Part shown: in pieces, positions 23,789 to 34,729 of the stretch
Position numbering within the stretch: the stretch's first letter is position 1
Layout of the letters: each line of letters opens with the position of its first letter
DNA from: Diphasiastrum complanatum
Taxonomy: Eukaryota; Streptophyta; Lycopodiopsida; Lycopodiales; Lycopodiaceae
Assembly: GCA_029204225.1 (NCBI GenBank)
Contig: MU831567.1
Span: 1 to 64,000, forward strand
DNA length: 64,000 bases
Direction of reading: 5' to 3'
Translations under genes and position numbers: made by a program
Notes under the pieces: generated by a model
What the model saw: the letters and a program-made list of their open reading frames with translations, nothing else
Database searches by the model: none
What the model was told of the DNA's origin: nothing

Positions 23789-24480
23789 GTGTACAATTGT
23801 ATTCAACTTGACGCCATCCGTGAAGAAGATGAAGGGTCTGACGAGGACTATGACTTTCACGACAAGAGGGACAAGGGGCTAGTTAAGAAGGAGACTTCCC
23901 GCGTGGAAGGATCATCCTCATCTAGTGAGGTCGATATCCTTCAACACCTTGAGGATTGGCAAAAAGCACAACAAGATCAGATGGAGAAGCTAACCTCAGA
24001 ATTCCAAAAGGTATTGAAAAATGTCGCTGAAAAAACTTTTCCAGTTCGTGAGAATGTGTGGTGTCTTATTTGTTCTCAAAACCACACCGCCAATGAGTGT
24101 CCGCACATACAAACATATTTCCCACAAGCGGCACGACCTCCGTATCACCCCTATAGGCCATTTGGACCTCAACAGTATGCACCAAATTACAATCCAAATC
24201 CATCCGCACCGAGGCTAGGACAACACCAACCCAGGCCAACAAGCCGAGTTCCTTATCAACCCAGACAACGATTTGTAGTCAATTAGCCTATGCCACATTT
24301 ACAATCTCAAATGGTTGATACTACCTATGTCGATCTTGCTACCTATTATGTCGAGGATCCCAATGCCAATGTTTATCAAGCAGAGATGAGTTACTTTTAT
24401 GAGATGGCACTGCCTAGATATGACCCCAATCAACCTCAGTATCACCCAAAACCTATAGCATATGTTGCGCAACCAATGCC
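23789..24480 (+). pseudogene. Gypsy Gag C-terminal fragment with short zinc knuckle
   Basis: One frame with a single TAG at 24284-24286. It begins acidic (EEDEGSDEDYDFHD), then has a helix with QMEKLTSEFQKVL. A zinc knuckle CLICSQNHTANEC (C-x2-C-x3-H-x4-C) follows, then a Pro/Tyr/Gln-rich tail. The QMEKLT(S/N)EFQ helix plus knuckle also occurs in the gag fragment near 39780-39930, so they are the same family. The upstream capsid part is missing. Gag packages the element RNA; the knuckle is the RNA-binding part. Confidence 0.75.
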
Positions 24481-24599
24481 AATTTTATGTGGTTGTTTTG
24501 TGTTGTACTATACCAATAGGGTTAATATAAATTTTATAGTAAATAATGTTGTTCCCACAGAGGACAATGTTAGAAAGTTATGTATTTGATACGATTATG

Positions 24600-25610
24600 G
24601 CAAGTGGTTTCAAGTGTTATTCTAGTTGTCAACAGACATTAAAAAGTAACCAGTATTACTTATGGTTTGGGAAATGTAATGTTAATAATTTGAGAACAAC
24701 AATCTGGCCTCTATCAAATCGAAGTAGTACAGCAGTACTACACTCTAGCTGATTAAGGTGTCAACAAGAGTGAGAGTTGTTCGATGTATTTGCGACTGTG
24801 CAGACAATTAATTAATCGCATTCGCAAATTGTTCGTTTCTAGACAGAAGTCCTCAACAACTAAAGTCCAAATTAATGGTTAAAGAACACGAATGGTTTTA
24901 GAACACGTTAGAAACTTATGTCAATGCCAATCAGAAAAATAGATCAAAGACTCAATTCTTCAGACAGGGATTGTCATCTCATATGTATACATACATCTTT
25001 ATTCAATGATCGTGCTAGACTGTATGAAAGATAGTCGTTATTCGAGTGCCGAAAAGAAAGTATTCGCGATAGACGAATAAGATGGTTTTAAGACAGTTCT
25101 TTAGAGCATGCTTTATGGATATATATCAAATGACTGTAATGCACTAGAGCGTCTGTTTGATCAGAGAGTAATTCATGTAATGCGTTAGAGATTGTTAGCA
25201 GACTCAAGATCACTCACACTCAACAGTGCGGAGAACAGAGATAAGAGAGAATAACTCACAGAACTCTATTCACTTTTTCAATCTCTTACATATGCATAAA
25301 CTCTTCTCTCTCAATGATCGAGACTGAAGTGTGAGATCAATATATGTTCTACGGGATGAACAAACACACCTCTAAAATAATAGGTGCGTCGCTCCCGCGA
25401 AAGGGTCTAGTTAACAATTAGACTGAAAATACATTCAATTATACTATGAAAGGTATACTTAACTTACGAGTTAAAGTTACTCTAGTTAAACATGTCTTTT
25501 TGTATCTAGTCATTTCGTGTGGACGACCTAGTAAAGGTTATCCAAGGTAATGTCTTTCTTATTAAAGGTCTTGCCCTTAATTACAAGGCAAGTACTTAGG
25601 AGATATATTC
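24600..25610. other. No gene; possibly degraded LTR sequence
   Basis: No coding content. The motif ATTCGCAAATTGTTCG near 24820 resembles the repeated motif in the Copia LTR at 13.6 kb, so a related LTR fragment may lie here. Boundaries could not be set. Confidence 0.35.
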
Positions 25611-25614
25611 TCGT

Positions 25615-25904
25615 TGAATGTCCATTTGGGCTGCATTCTGATCTGTGAATGAGCGTTCTTGGCTTGCATCTACATATGAATGTAAGTGCGTTCAAGAGAG
25701 TTCGACCCCGAGTAGTCCTCTGACAGACTGGACAAAAATATACTACAACATCAATCTATCCCTTCTACCTAGTTTGGCATCGTAATATCAAGAGCACACA
25801 TAACAAATGCCATGAAGCATGGTAACAGGCAAAAACGGTTCTGAGTAAGTAAAGAAACGCTTAAGAAAACCAACAAATCCTTTGGATCAGAGGATCTGTC
25901 AACA
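25615..25904 (+). repeat. 290-bp LTR-like repeat, copy 1 (mate at 43402)
   Basis: Begins TGAATGTCCATTTGGGCT and ends GGATCTGTCAACA. The copy at 43402-43691 has the same length and orientation and is roughly 85-90 % identical by eye. TG...CA ends and a primer-site-like sequence just downstream support an LTR of a Gypsy element whose interior starts at 25905. Confidence 0.7.
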
Positions 25905-25906
25905 TT

Positions 25907-25920
25907 CGGCACCATTGCCC
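25907..25920 (+). promoter_or_regulatory. Degraded tRNA-Asp-type primer-binding site
   Basis: CGGCACCATTGCCC lies two bases after the LTR-like repeat. It resembles TGGCGCCGTTGCC, the complement of the plant tRNA-Asp 3' end, with G-to-A changes as expected from cytosine methylation decay. Confidence 0.45.
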
Positions 25921-25984
25921 ATTGAACTCCAACACCTTCTACATTAGAAACTTGCAACCTTGTCCACGCTCCGTCCGTCCCCTC

Positions 25985-27262
25985 ACAATCACATCTCAAT
26001 CAGAGCCCCCCCCCCGTGTTGAAATCTCAACCAGAGAGGTCATGTCCAATCTCAACCAACACATTCTATTGAATCTCAACCAACACACACTCTCTCAGAT
26101 CTCAACTGACAGTCATCCATTACATCTCGACCGACGGTAATCTATTGAAATCTCGATCGACGGTTTCCACTCAGATCTCAACTGATGGTATTCCATCAGA
26201 TCTCAACCGATGGCCTCATTCCAATCTCAAACAATGGCCATGCGTTAGATCTCAACTGACGCCATCAATCAGATCTCGATCGACGCGATCAATTAGATCT
26301 CTACTGATGCTATTAGTCAGATCTCAACCGAAGCCTCCTGTTAGATCTCGATCGACGCCATCAGTTAGATCTCGATCGATGCCATCAGTCAAATCTTGAC
26401 CGACGCCATCAGTTAGATCTCAACCGACGCCATGAGTCAAATCTCAACAGATGCTCATCAATCAAATCTCAACCGACGGCCTCATTCCAATCTCGACCGA
26501 CAGCCATGCATTAGATCTCAACCGATGACATCAGTCAGATCTCAACAGACACCCATCAGTCAGACCTCAACCGACGGTCCTGCGTTAAATCTCAACTGAC
26601 AACCAGAGTGAAATCTCAACCGGAGTGCTCGTTCAAATCTCAACCGATGCATTGCCTCCCATCTCATCTAGAGCCAATTTGTTAAATCTCACCTGATGAG
26701 ATCCTCTCCCATCTCGACCGTAGAGGTCCCTCACAACCACCACTAACTGCATACATCGCATTACACCACCTCCCTCACCTCCACCACTGATTACACTCCC
26801 ATCATAAACTCCTACATTCCCCCACACTCAACTACAATAAACCACATTCCATCGTCACAACCGCATTCCGTCCCAACTGCATTCCATCACACCCGCACGC
26901 ATCCACCTGTTGCGACCACACTCCATTCCCTTGCGCCCGCATTTGACCGTAACTCGTAACTGCACCACACTGCTTCCGTCGCACTTCACACTCCACTCCT
27001 ATCAGATCTCGACCGACGCCATCAGTTAGATCTCGACCGATGCTATCAGTCAGCTCTCGACCGACACCTCCTGTGTTAGATCTCGACCGATGCCATTAGT
27101 CAGATCTCGACTGATGCCATTAGTCAGATCTTGACCGACGCCTCCTATGTCAGATCTCGACCGACGCCACCAGTTAGATCTCAACCGCCGCTATCAGTCA
27201 GATCTTGACCGACGTTTCTCAGATCTCGACCGACGCTATCAGTCAGATCTCGATCGACTATT
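25985..27262 (+). repeat. About 40-copy tandem array of a 24-25 bp unit in a Gypsy leader
   Basis: The unit is close to TCAGATCTCGACCGACGCCA plus TCAGT. About 30 copies fill 25985-26720 and about 11 fill 27000-27262. Between them is a C/A-rich stretch with CACCGCATTCC-like text. Copies differ mostly by C/T and G/A changes. The array lies between the primer-site-like sequence and the gag-like ORF at 27372, where an untranslated leader is expected. Confidence 0.85.
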
Positions 27263-27376
27263 GTGGGTATTTTCTGCACAATAATGAACAAGTGGGTCCC
27301 ACCTCTTGAAATATTGTTGGCCAAGCCTTACCTAGTGGGCCCCGCCACAGTATAGTGTACAGTTAGCAAGATTGGT

Positions 27377-28003
27377 ATGCCACCCATTACATCATATACC
27401 AGTCCAAAAGAACTCTGTAAGGCAGCCGCTATTGCAGAAGCACAGATCTTGCATGCACCATCACAGCCCATATCCATTATTCAAACAATCAAGGATGATA
27501 GAGCATCTATTCCACAAGATGCCACAGACAACGCTAGCCAAAGTACTAGCAGTCCAGATGATCAGATGCAAGTTGTCAGTGACACAGATGAGATGGGCAG
27601 TCAGTCTGATTACCTCCCAGAACCACAAAATGCCAATCGGAAGATCCGATCATTGGACCAGTGCCATTATTGTTTTCAAAAACATCCAACACCTCAATGT
27701 CTAGTTCGAAATTTGAGATTACGAAATCAAGCCAATAACGGAATTCTGGAGATTGGGAATCAATCAACAAAATCCTCATCTATGTCATCTAGCTTGCCAT
27801 CAGATCGCTCCTTCAAAGGAAAGGGATCAGTCTCAGGACTTTCAGAATCTCCTCTAGTGGCTAGGCAAGGTTCGATGGAAGTATTGGTTATATCAGCGAG
27901 CGGATCATCCCAGGCGGGGGAAGTTCAAACTGGCGCACCACTATATTCTGTGGAAGGGATTAAAGGAGACCTGATTGTTGGGGGTATTCCCAACAAAGTG
28001 TAA
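27377..28003 (+). pseudogene. Gag-like ORF with short zinc knuckle, cut by an LTR
   Basis: A 208-residue frame. It has a Ser/Gln/Asp-rich middle and CHYCFQKHPTPQC at about residues 95-107 (C-x2-C-x3-H-x4-C), followed by a basic stretch and Ser-rich text. From 27976 the frame reads into the LTR and ends there (GGIPNKV), so its natural C-terminus is lost. No capsid domain was recognised; Gag is inferred from the knuckle and position. Confidence 0.5.
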
Positions 28004-28791
28004 ATATATAAAATCATCCAATAAAATGTGTTGCGAGGGCATGGCATCCTGCGTGTATAAGCCCATTGCCCAATGAGCATGCAAGTGAAGTTGTAAATAA
28101 AATAATAGACTTGGGCCCTTTGTAATTAAAATAAAACTTGAGGCCCAAAGTCAATTCTAAACTTAGAGTTTACTTTTTAGAGTTGGGTCCAATTTTGGAC
28201 CCACATAAATCTTGTGATTTTCAATGTACTTTTTGTGGACCCTTGGATCAAGTTGGGTCCAAGATGAATGGATAGGATCAATGTAAATATTAGCCAATAG
28301 GATTGAGGGGCAAGGGCCTTCCCCATTTTATAAAAAGGCACCATTTGTACACTATTTTCATGCTTAATAGAGAAGATGAGACTCTACCATTTTGAGAGCT
28401 CAAGCATCCTCATTTTCCAATCAATCTTGCTTATGCTATTGTTGTGATTGATTGTTATTTTCATTTCCCATGCTTTTTGGTTATGCTAGTTAAGGTTTTT
28501 CCATAAGCAATGACATTGAGTATTTGAGCTAACCTCCATCTCATCTCTCTCTCTTTCTCTCTTCTCTTCTCTCTTCCTCTCCTTTTTTATCCCTTCCCTT
28601 CACCCAAATCATGATGAATGTTAGAGTAGAGGAGTAGAGTTAAGAGAGAGTAGTGTTAGTGGTGAATAGAGTTAGGGAGAAAGTAGGAAACTAACTAAAA
28701 TTAGCATATATGCATAGTTAGGTACCTATCCAGTGACCAAACCCTTGTTGACAGGTGGAAGGGCTATACTACGCATATCTACGATCCTACA
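27976..28791 (+). repeat. Gypsy 5' LTR (816 bp)
   Basis: Starts TGTTGGGGGTATTCCCAACA (itself palindromic) and ends CGATCCTACA just before a primer site. The first about 515 bp are nearly identical to 37001-37516. It contains a TATA-like CCCATTTTATAAAAAGG at about 28321-28337 and a pyrimidine-rich stretch near 28550. The nearly identical mate implies fairly recent insertion. Confidence 0.85.
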
Positions 28792-28792
28792 G

Positions 28793-28808
28793 TGGTGCCG
28801 TTGCCGGG
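28793..28808 (+). promoter_or_regulatory. Primer-binding site, tRNA-Asp type
   Basis: TGGTGCCGTTGCCGGG, one base after the LTR. It matches the complement of the plant tRNA-Asp(GTC) 3' end except for one C-to-T change. This primer is typical of Athila/Tat-type Gypsy elements. Confidence 0.75.
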
Positions 28809-29103
28809 AATAGGTTTCCACTAAATAGTTTAGCTGTATTTTAGCTATTTTCTTGCTTTTTAGAGTAGTTTTAGGTGGATTTTTGGGTGTTTAGAGTTAG
28901 TTTTCTATATTTATTTGTGTTTGGACTGTTCACAGCTGGCGGAGGAGGTGTGAGAGGGTAGAGTAGACCCTAAACAGCCTCTAAGGGCTTGAAACCCAAA
29001 CCAACCAGCCAAAAACCCAAAAAACACACCAATTTGCATTTTTGGAGGAAAAAAGAGCCTAAAATCTCATTAGATTTTTATATCTCCATAACCAATGTGA
29101 GTT

Positions 29104-29900
29104 AACTCTTGCATGACTGGTAGCAGCTCCAGGGTACTGTCCCAGACCTGCATAGAAGCCTGTGAGAGTTAGTTCCAAGCAGATTGTAAAAATCAGAGAA
29201 AAACCATAAAAAAAATTCAAAAAACCCTTGAAAAAATCCAAAAAAATTCAAATCTTCATAAGAACTCTCGCAGAGCCCTTTGAAGTTCCATCTCAGTGAG
29301 GCCATGACACAGAGAAGCTTGCGAGAGTTGTTTGATGTCTAAATGCATGTGCGAGAGTTCCCAGTGAGAAAAAGACGGGAAAGTACTAGTGAACCCTTGC
29401 ATACACCAAAATTTTCAGCTCCAGTGGTCAAGAACTCTTGCAAAGGATTTTGAAGTTCCATCTCAGTGAGACCAGGACACAGAAGAGCTTGCAAGAGTTA
29501 GTTTGATTCCAGTGAGCAGAAAATTGGGTTTAAGTGCTAAAAGATCACTAAAAAGTGAAGATCCAGCAAAGCCTTCCAATAAGAACTCTCGCAGACCCTC
29601 TCAATCGATTCAGAATGTCAATTTACATCATGGATGAAGCCTACGAGAGTTAGTTTTGAGATTTGGTGAAGATCAAGCCAAAAAAGTGGTTTTGAACCCT
29701 CGCAAACAATGAAATTTTCACTTCTTGCAAAAGTTAACTCTTGCAGAGAATTCTATAGTGAGCTCTGACCCAGATCCAGCTACTGTGAGCCTTGCGAGAG
29801 TTATTTCCCAAAGATCAGAGAAATATCAGGTTTTTTATCTGCAAAAACAACTAAAGAACCCTCGCACAGCCAACCCTCGCACAAGAGAACCCTTGCAGAC
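29104..29900 (+). repeat. Array of equal-sized inverted-repeat hairpins in the Gypsy leader
   Basis: Left arms AACTCT(C/T)GCA start at 29104, 29263, 29433, 29584 and 29736. Matching right arms, TGCGAGAGTT or variants, start at 29161, 29320, 29490, 29642 and 29793. The gap between arms is 47, 47, 47, 48 and 47 bases. Further single arms AACCCT(C/T)GCA occur at 29392, 29695, 29857, 29872 and 29888, and an extra TGCGAGAGTT at 29350. Loops share TTGAAGTTCCATCTCAGTGA in two units. The array lies between the primer site and the position where gag should start, so a packaging or dimerisation role is possible but inferred. Confidence 0.85.
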
Positions 29901-30010
29901 CAGATCAGTGGAAAGATCTGCATCAGATCCAGCTACTATTAAAATCTCAGGTCAATTAGTGCAAGGAGTAAAAAGTTATCAAGGGAAAACCATCGTAAAA
30001 GGCCTAAAAT

Positions 30011-31290
30011 TCACTTCCGATCGATCAGATCGACCAATTCCTTGAGATCCAGATAACATCCTATTTTATAAGCAAGATCAATCACTTTGGAACCCACCAT
30101 TAGATTTGTATAAAAAGCAAAATGTGTGGCCATCAGGTAATGCCAAAATTTCTTAACTGCATAAATCATTGTCCAGACTGCTTCTCGTTCTGTGGTTGAA
30201 TAATTCATTTCGGTATCACTGAGCTGTCGGCTTGCAAATCGGATTGAAAAATCCTTTTTGTGTATACCTGGCTGGGTTAAGATTGCTCCAACTGCATACT
30301 TCAATGCGTATGTATGCATGTGAAACTCAATGGACCAATTGGGTGGACGTAAGATTGGTGCTGAAACCAATGCATCCTTAATCTTCTGGAATGCTTTTAG
30401 GGCTTCCTCGTTCCAATGTGGATCCGTTGTGAGTTTGTAAATTTGTCGGGCTAAATCCGCAAAATCAAGAATGAAGATCCTATAATAGCTAGCATGACCC
30501 ATGCAGATATAAACTTCGGGGATCGTACCCAGTGGTGGTAGATCAATAATGATCCTGATCTTTGACAGATCTGTGGCGATCCCGTGTCTTGATATTATAT
30601 GGCCGAGAATCAAGCCATGTGTTACCCAAAATAGAAATTTTTTTGGATTCAGGGAGATCTGGGAGTCGCGGCATTTTTGTAACACCTTCTCCAGGTCGGA
30701 TAAGTGTTTAGAGTCTGGTCCATGCACGCACAGATCGTCCAAGAAAATTTCCAAAAATTTTTGCAGATAATCTTTGAATGCCGCCTGCATGACTCGTTGG
30801 AAGGTGCTTGGGGCATTGCAAAGTCCAACTGGCATCACTTTATAGGCATAGGTTCCCCATTCTGTGGCAAATGATGTTTTGTGCTGGCCCTGGGGGGCTA
30901 TCTTCACCTGGTTGTAACCATTGAAGCCGTCTAAAAAATTGTAGGCCTCGACACCGACTACTCTATCGAGGACACTTTCTCTAAATGGTAAAGAAACATG
31001 ATCTTTTTTGGTGACTACATTTTGTCGTTCTTCTTGGGCACTATAACTATCGGTGATACCCATTCCGTGTGCTCAATTTCATAAATGAAATCTGCATCCA
31101 TCAGCTTCTGCAACTCCTGCTTGATCAGCTTAGTATAATTTGGGTTGCAGTGGTAATAACGGCTTACCTTGGAGACTGCTTCGTCCACCAAGGGTGTGGT
31201 ATGTTGGACTACTGTTGGTGGAATGCCCTTCAGGTCACTATAACTCTAGGCAAAACAGTCTTTATATTCCACCAACAACGATCGTAGTCT
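30011..31290 (-). pseudogene. Gypsy reverse transcriptase-RNase H
   Basis: Leftward from 31290, a first frame gives GIPPTVVQHTTPLVDEAVSK and LQKLMDADFIYEIEHTEWVS. A frameshift near 31050 leads into the 350-residue frame 31063-30011. This has FLDGFNGYNQVKIAPQGQHK, MPVGLCNAPSTFQRVM and the catalytic box IFLDD (FLDD). The thumb has ISLNPKKFLF and the RNase H region has FASRQLSDTEMNYSTTEREA. Sequence style fits the non-chromodomain (Athila/Tat-like) Gypsy branch. No integrase follows; the frame ends abruptly at the plus-strand leader of the neighbouring element, so the 3' half is missing. Confidence 0.88.
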
Positions 31291-32637
31291 CTTGAACTGT
31301 GTGGGTGTTAATTGCTCTCCCACATGCACTATCTTTTCTTCTTCACCTAGCTCGGCAAGATTCATTGGCTGTGTTCACACAGGTCCCTCAAATACTTCTT
31401 TCGCTGGTGCCTGACTTTGATCAGGTTTCCTTTGGGCTTGCGACATCATGATTACCACGTCGTCCAAGGTGTAATTCTTGAAAGTCTTAGGCATCTCGTG
31501 AATTGGCACTCATCGAGATTTCTCTTTCAGCATATTGATCTTGGCCCGACTAGTCATTTTTTTATTTTCTGTCACCTGTGTAGAAGATGACGCTATATTT
31601 GAGTCTATCTTAATTGACTTCAAGGAATCCAACACTTTCTTTTTTTTCTTTTTTGTCATTTTGGTGGATTCATCCTTGTTGTCTTTCACCGGGACTACCA
31701 TGACATTCGCCTCATGGTTGCAAATATCAACATCCACTGTAGCTATCGCCTCTTTTGGTAGATCATTCCAACGGATCACCTGGTTGTAGCGTTGCTTCAA
31801 TTGATTCTTCTTATTCGCAGGTGCCTTGGGTGGATCAATACTTGAGACCTTCGCCATAGCAGACTTTTGTGGTGATTGAGCTGGTACTTTCTTGGTTCCG
31901 ACGTAACGATCTGGGTCCATGTAATATAGGACCTGTTTATCAGTCAGCTCAATCTCCTTATTATAAGCTAGAGCATGTTGCCAAGGGACTAGATCATCAT
32001 CCACTGGGTTCTCAATAGGCTCCGCTGACAGCCATGCTATGTTTATCATATTCACCCCAAATGTGATTGGTGTGTCCATGGTGTAACATTTGGGTGAAGA
32101 AGTACTAGGTTCTGGATCTGATTCATATTGAAATGCTCGGCAGTCAATAGTTGGTAATGCATCTGTCCATATCACAACAACCGTCTCTGAATCATAGTGA
32201 CCTCCCTTGGCTGGCCTTGGGCGATCAATCGTGTGATTTGTCATGGATGATCCGTCATTAGCTTTGGGTGCAATAGGTTTCACCGCCCATGTGGTTGGAT
32301 CAACCTTCACAGCCTGTTTTCTATTCTCGAAGGTGAGTTTTTCCGTACTCTTGTTGTGTACTACTTGCGCAGTCCTCAACCATGGTCTTCCCAGTAAGAT
32401 ACGGTATGTAGATGGAGATTCATGTATATCCATGACTACAAAAGTAATCACAAACTGCATATCTGCTATCTTTATAGGGATATAGGCAACTACACCTTTC
32501 AGTTTCACATAGGATTGATTTGCCAGCTTGATGGTGAATCTTGCTACCTTGTAAATCCCATTTTTCATATAAAGTAGTGGAGATTGACACCCGATCCTCC
32601 ATCTACCACTGTTGCCTCGTCCTCGTATCTCTTGCAT
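31255..32637 (-). pseudogene. Gypsy protease and spacer, copy 2
   Basis: The 375-residue frame 32637-31510 carries ADMQFVITFVVMDIHESPST, RILLGRPWLRTAQVVHN and a long Lys/Asp-rich spacer. Just upstream, in a shifted frame around 32605-32585, is VVDGGSGVN, the D-G-G retropepsin active-site type of plant Gypsy elements. A frameshift therefore separates the active site from the rest. The block is the mate of 16119-17430. Confidence 0.8.
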
Positions 32638-33161
32638 TTGATGGGCAAAGTGATGTTGTATTCCTCACTTTTCCATGCTGCTCTGATGTGGAGCACGTTA
32701 CTTGTTTCTTCATAGCCCTTACAATATATGGGCTTCGGTGCTACTGGCTCCTCATCTGCTTTGGCCCATTCAGCTAGAAGGCTTTTCGCTTGTGGTGCAA
32801 TCCGCAGTAGTCCTCTGAGTGGTAAACCAACACGACTTGCTAATAAAAGGGTGAGTCTTTCAGTGCGTGGTTCCTCTGGCTACACCATGTGAAAAGGTGA
32901 TTCATATTGGTGCAATCGATCATTTTGATCAGTGCGTAGTGGTGAGCCCACTTGCGGTTCCTGTTCAATGCCAACTGGAGGTTCCGTGGGATTAACTCTT
33001 TCTTGCTCTTTTTCCTCCACTTGTGCCTTCTATACCCAGTGTCCTATTTTTGGGTACTATCTTCTTTCTTCCCTCACATTCAGATATGGTGCAGAAGTTG
33101 AGGATTGGTTGTGAGTGACCGATGGTGGTGGTGAGGGAGCCACTTCCTTCCTCTTCTGCGC

Positions 33162-33743
33162 TCACGTAACAACTAGCATAGGAGTGTGACATTGTCGTCC
33201 TTCCAATGGCATCCATGTTGGAACTGTTGGTTGCTGTATTGCAATGAAGTTAAGAGGTGCACTGGTTCCAGGTTTAAATGGACAGTTCTTGTAATAGTGC
33301 CCATAACCGCATTCTCGATAGAAGGATGTATATTGTCCCTTGTAGGGACAATCCGCAATTCTGTGTCCTTCGCCACATCCGTAGCAGCTGTAATTTCTTC
33401 CGCCTTGACGCTGAGTTTGAGCTGCATAGGCGACAACATATTCATTTATGGCAGGATCCATAAATGGTTCATCCGGTCCGTACCATTGCTGCTGCTCAGG
33501 TTGAGGTGGCATTTGCATCTCTAGTTTCGTTGGTGTCAGGTTTACATGGGCCACTTGTTGATTGGCTGGCCCTGGTGGAGCAGGTAAGGCCATACACTGT
33601 GGGTGATTTGGTGCACCATACCTTGGTGCCGCGTTGGGTGTCCCTTGATGGTAAGGATAAGAAGTCTGATAAGGACTTCTCTTCTGTTGAACAATTCGTG
33701 GTTGAACGGGCAAAATGCCATATCGTGCGATGTTGCATTGCAC
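33162..33743 (-). pseudogene. Gypsy Gag C-terminal part with two zinc knuckles
   Basis: After a Pro/Gln-rich stretch, the frame has CYGCGEGHRIADC (C-x2-C-x3-H-x4-C). A second knuckle follows, YRECGYGHYYKNC, in which Tyr replaces the first Cys. This is the RNA-binding end of Gag for the minus-strand Gypsy element and leads toward the protease at 32.6 kb. Confidence 0.82.
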
Positions 33744-34360
33744 AGATGGCAGAATCTATGTGTCAGTCTCAGATTCTCAGATTTTGCTTTAGGACTGGAC
33801 ACTCGTTTGTTGTATGGTTTTGCGTGCACACTGAACACCATACATTTTTCCGTCTTGGATACTGCAGCTAGTTTGGTTCCGATTGATGTGGCGTTGCTGC
33901 TACAACTGCTTGTAAGGCCTTCAGTTTCTGGTCAAACTACATTGTAAGTTGCTCCATCTGTTGTCTGTGTAATTTCGTCATTTGCTCCAACAACAGTTCT
34001 GTGGATAGAGCAGATGCGATTGATGATGATTATGCTAACGAGGGAGTAGGGGTGTGATGGGTGGATATTCATCATCAAATCTCTCATCCACTTCCCTGAT
34101 GGCATCTTCCATAGCTTTTTGCAGAGTAGCGTACTGCTCCCGTCGTTTTAGTACTCTTTTGATGCTTCGTGGTAGTCCGGCTAGGAACCACATGATCACC
34201 GCATGATCGGGAGTTAGGGCTGCACTTCACTCGGATCGTAAGTGTTTGAACCATTCAATATAGTCCTTGACCCTTTCTTGTTTTCCCATCTTGACTTTGC
34301 TCAGCAGGAGAAAAGGTCTTCTAGGAACATTCTTGTTTTAAAGCGCATAATGAGAGCCAC

Positions 34361-34726
34361 TTAAACCGCTTCCCAGGTAGATTTTTGTTCCTCTGACAGG
34401 TTGAAAAACCAATCCTCAACCACTGCCAATAAAGACATGGAGAATAGCATCAGCTTCTCCGCAGGTGTCCGTTTGCCGTAGATTTCACAAGCTTGCTCGT
34501 AGATATGGAGAAATTGGATAGGATTTGATGATCCGTCATATTTAGGTATTTCCATCTGTGGTGCTCTCTGGATTGCTTGCAAGGGCGTGACAGGTACGGG
34601 TTGGCCCATTGGATCCATTGGTGTTGGTTTCAGTTCTGCCTCTTGTTGCATGGCTGCTAATCTGGGAAGGTGTGGTGCTTGATTTGCTATCCTTCGTGCT
34701 ATTGATTGTCCCGATCTCAGCAACAA
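34361..34726 (-). pseudogene. Gypsy Gag capsid fragment
   Basis: A 121-residue frame with EIPKYDGSSNPIQFLHIYEQ, ACEIYGKRTPAEKLMLFSMS and VVEDWFFNLSEEQKSTWEAV, a clear retrotransposon Gag match. It ends at a stop; the continuation toward 33.75 kb is frameshifted. The right edge of this element lies near 34.73 kb, beyond which plus-strand Ser/Thr/Pro-rich text begins. Confidence 0.85.
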
Positions 34727-34729
34727 CCG

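Noticed and set aside
25985-26725. Possible CRISPR-like array because of many regular 24-25 bp repeats
   Set aside because: Units are directly tandem with no unique spacers and the context is a plant retroelement leader.
33186-33947. Plus-strand frames up to 135 residues
   Set aside because: Antisense of the minus-strand Gag zinc-knuckle ORF.
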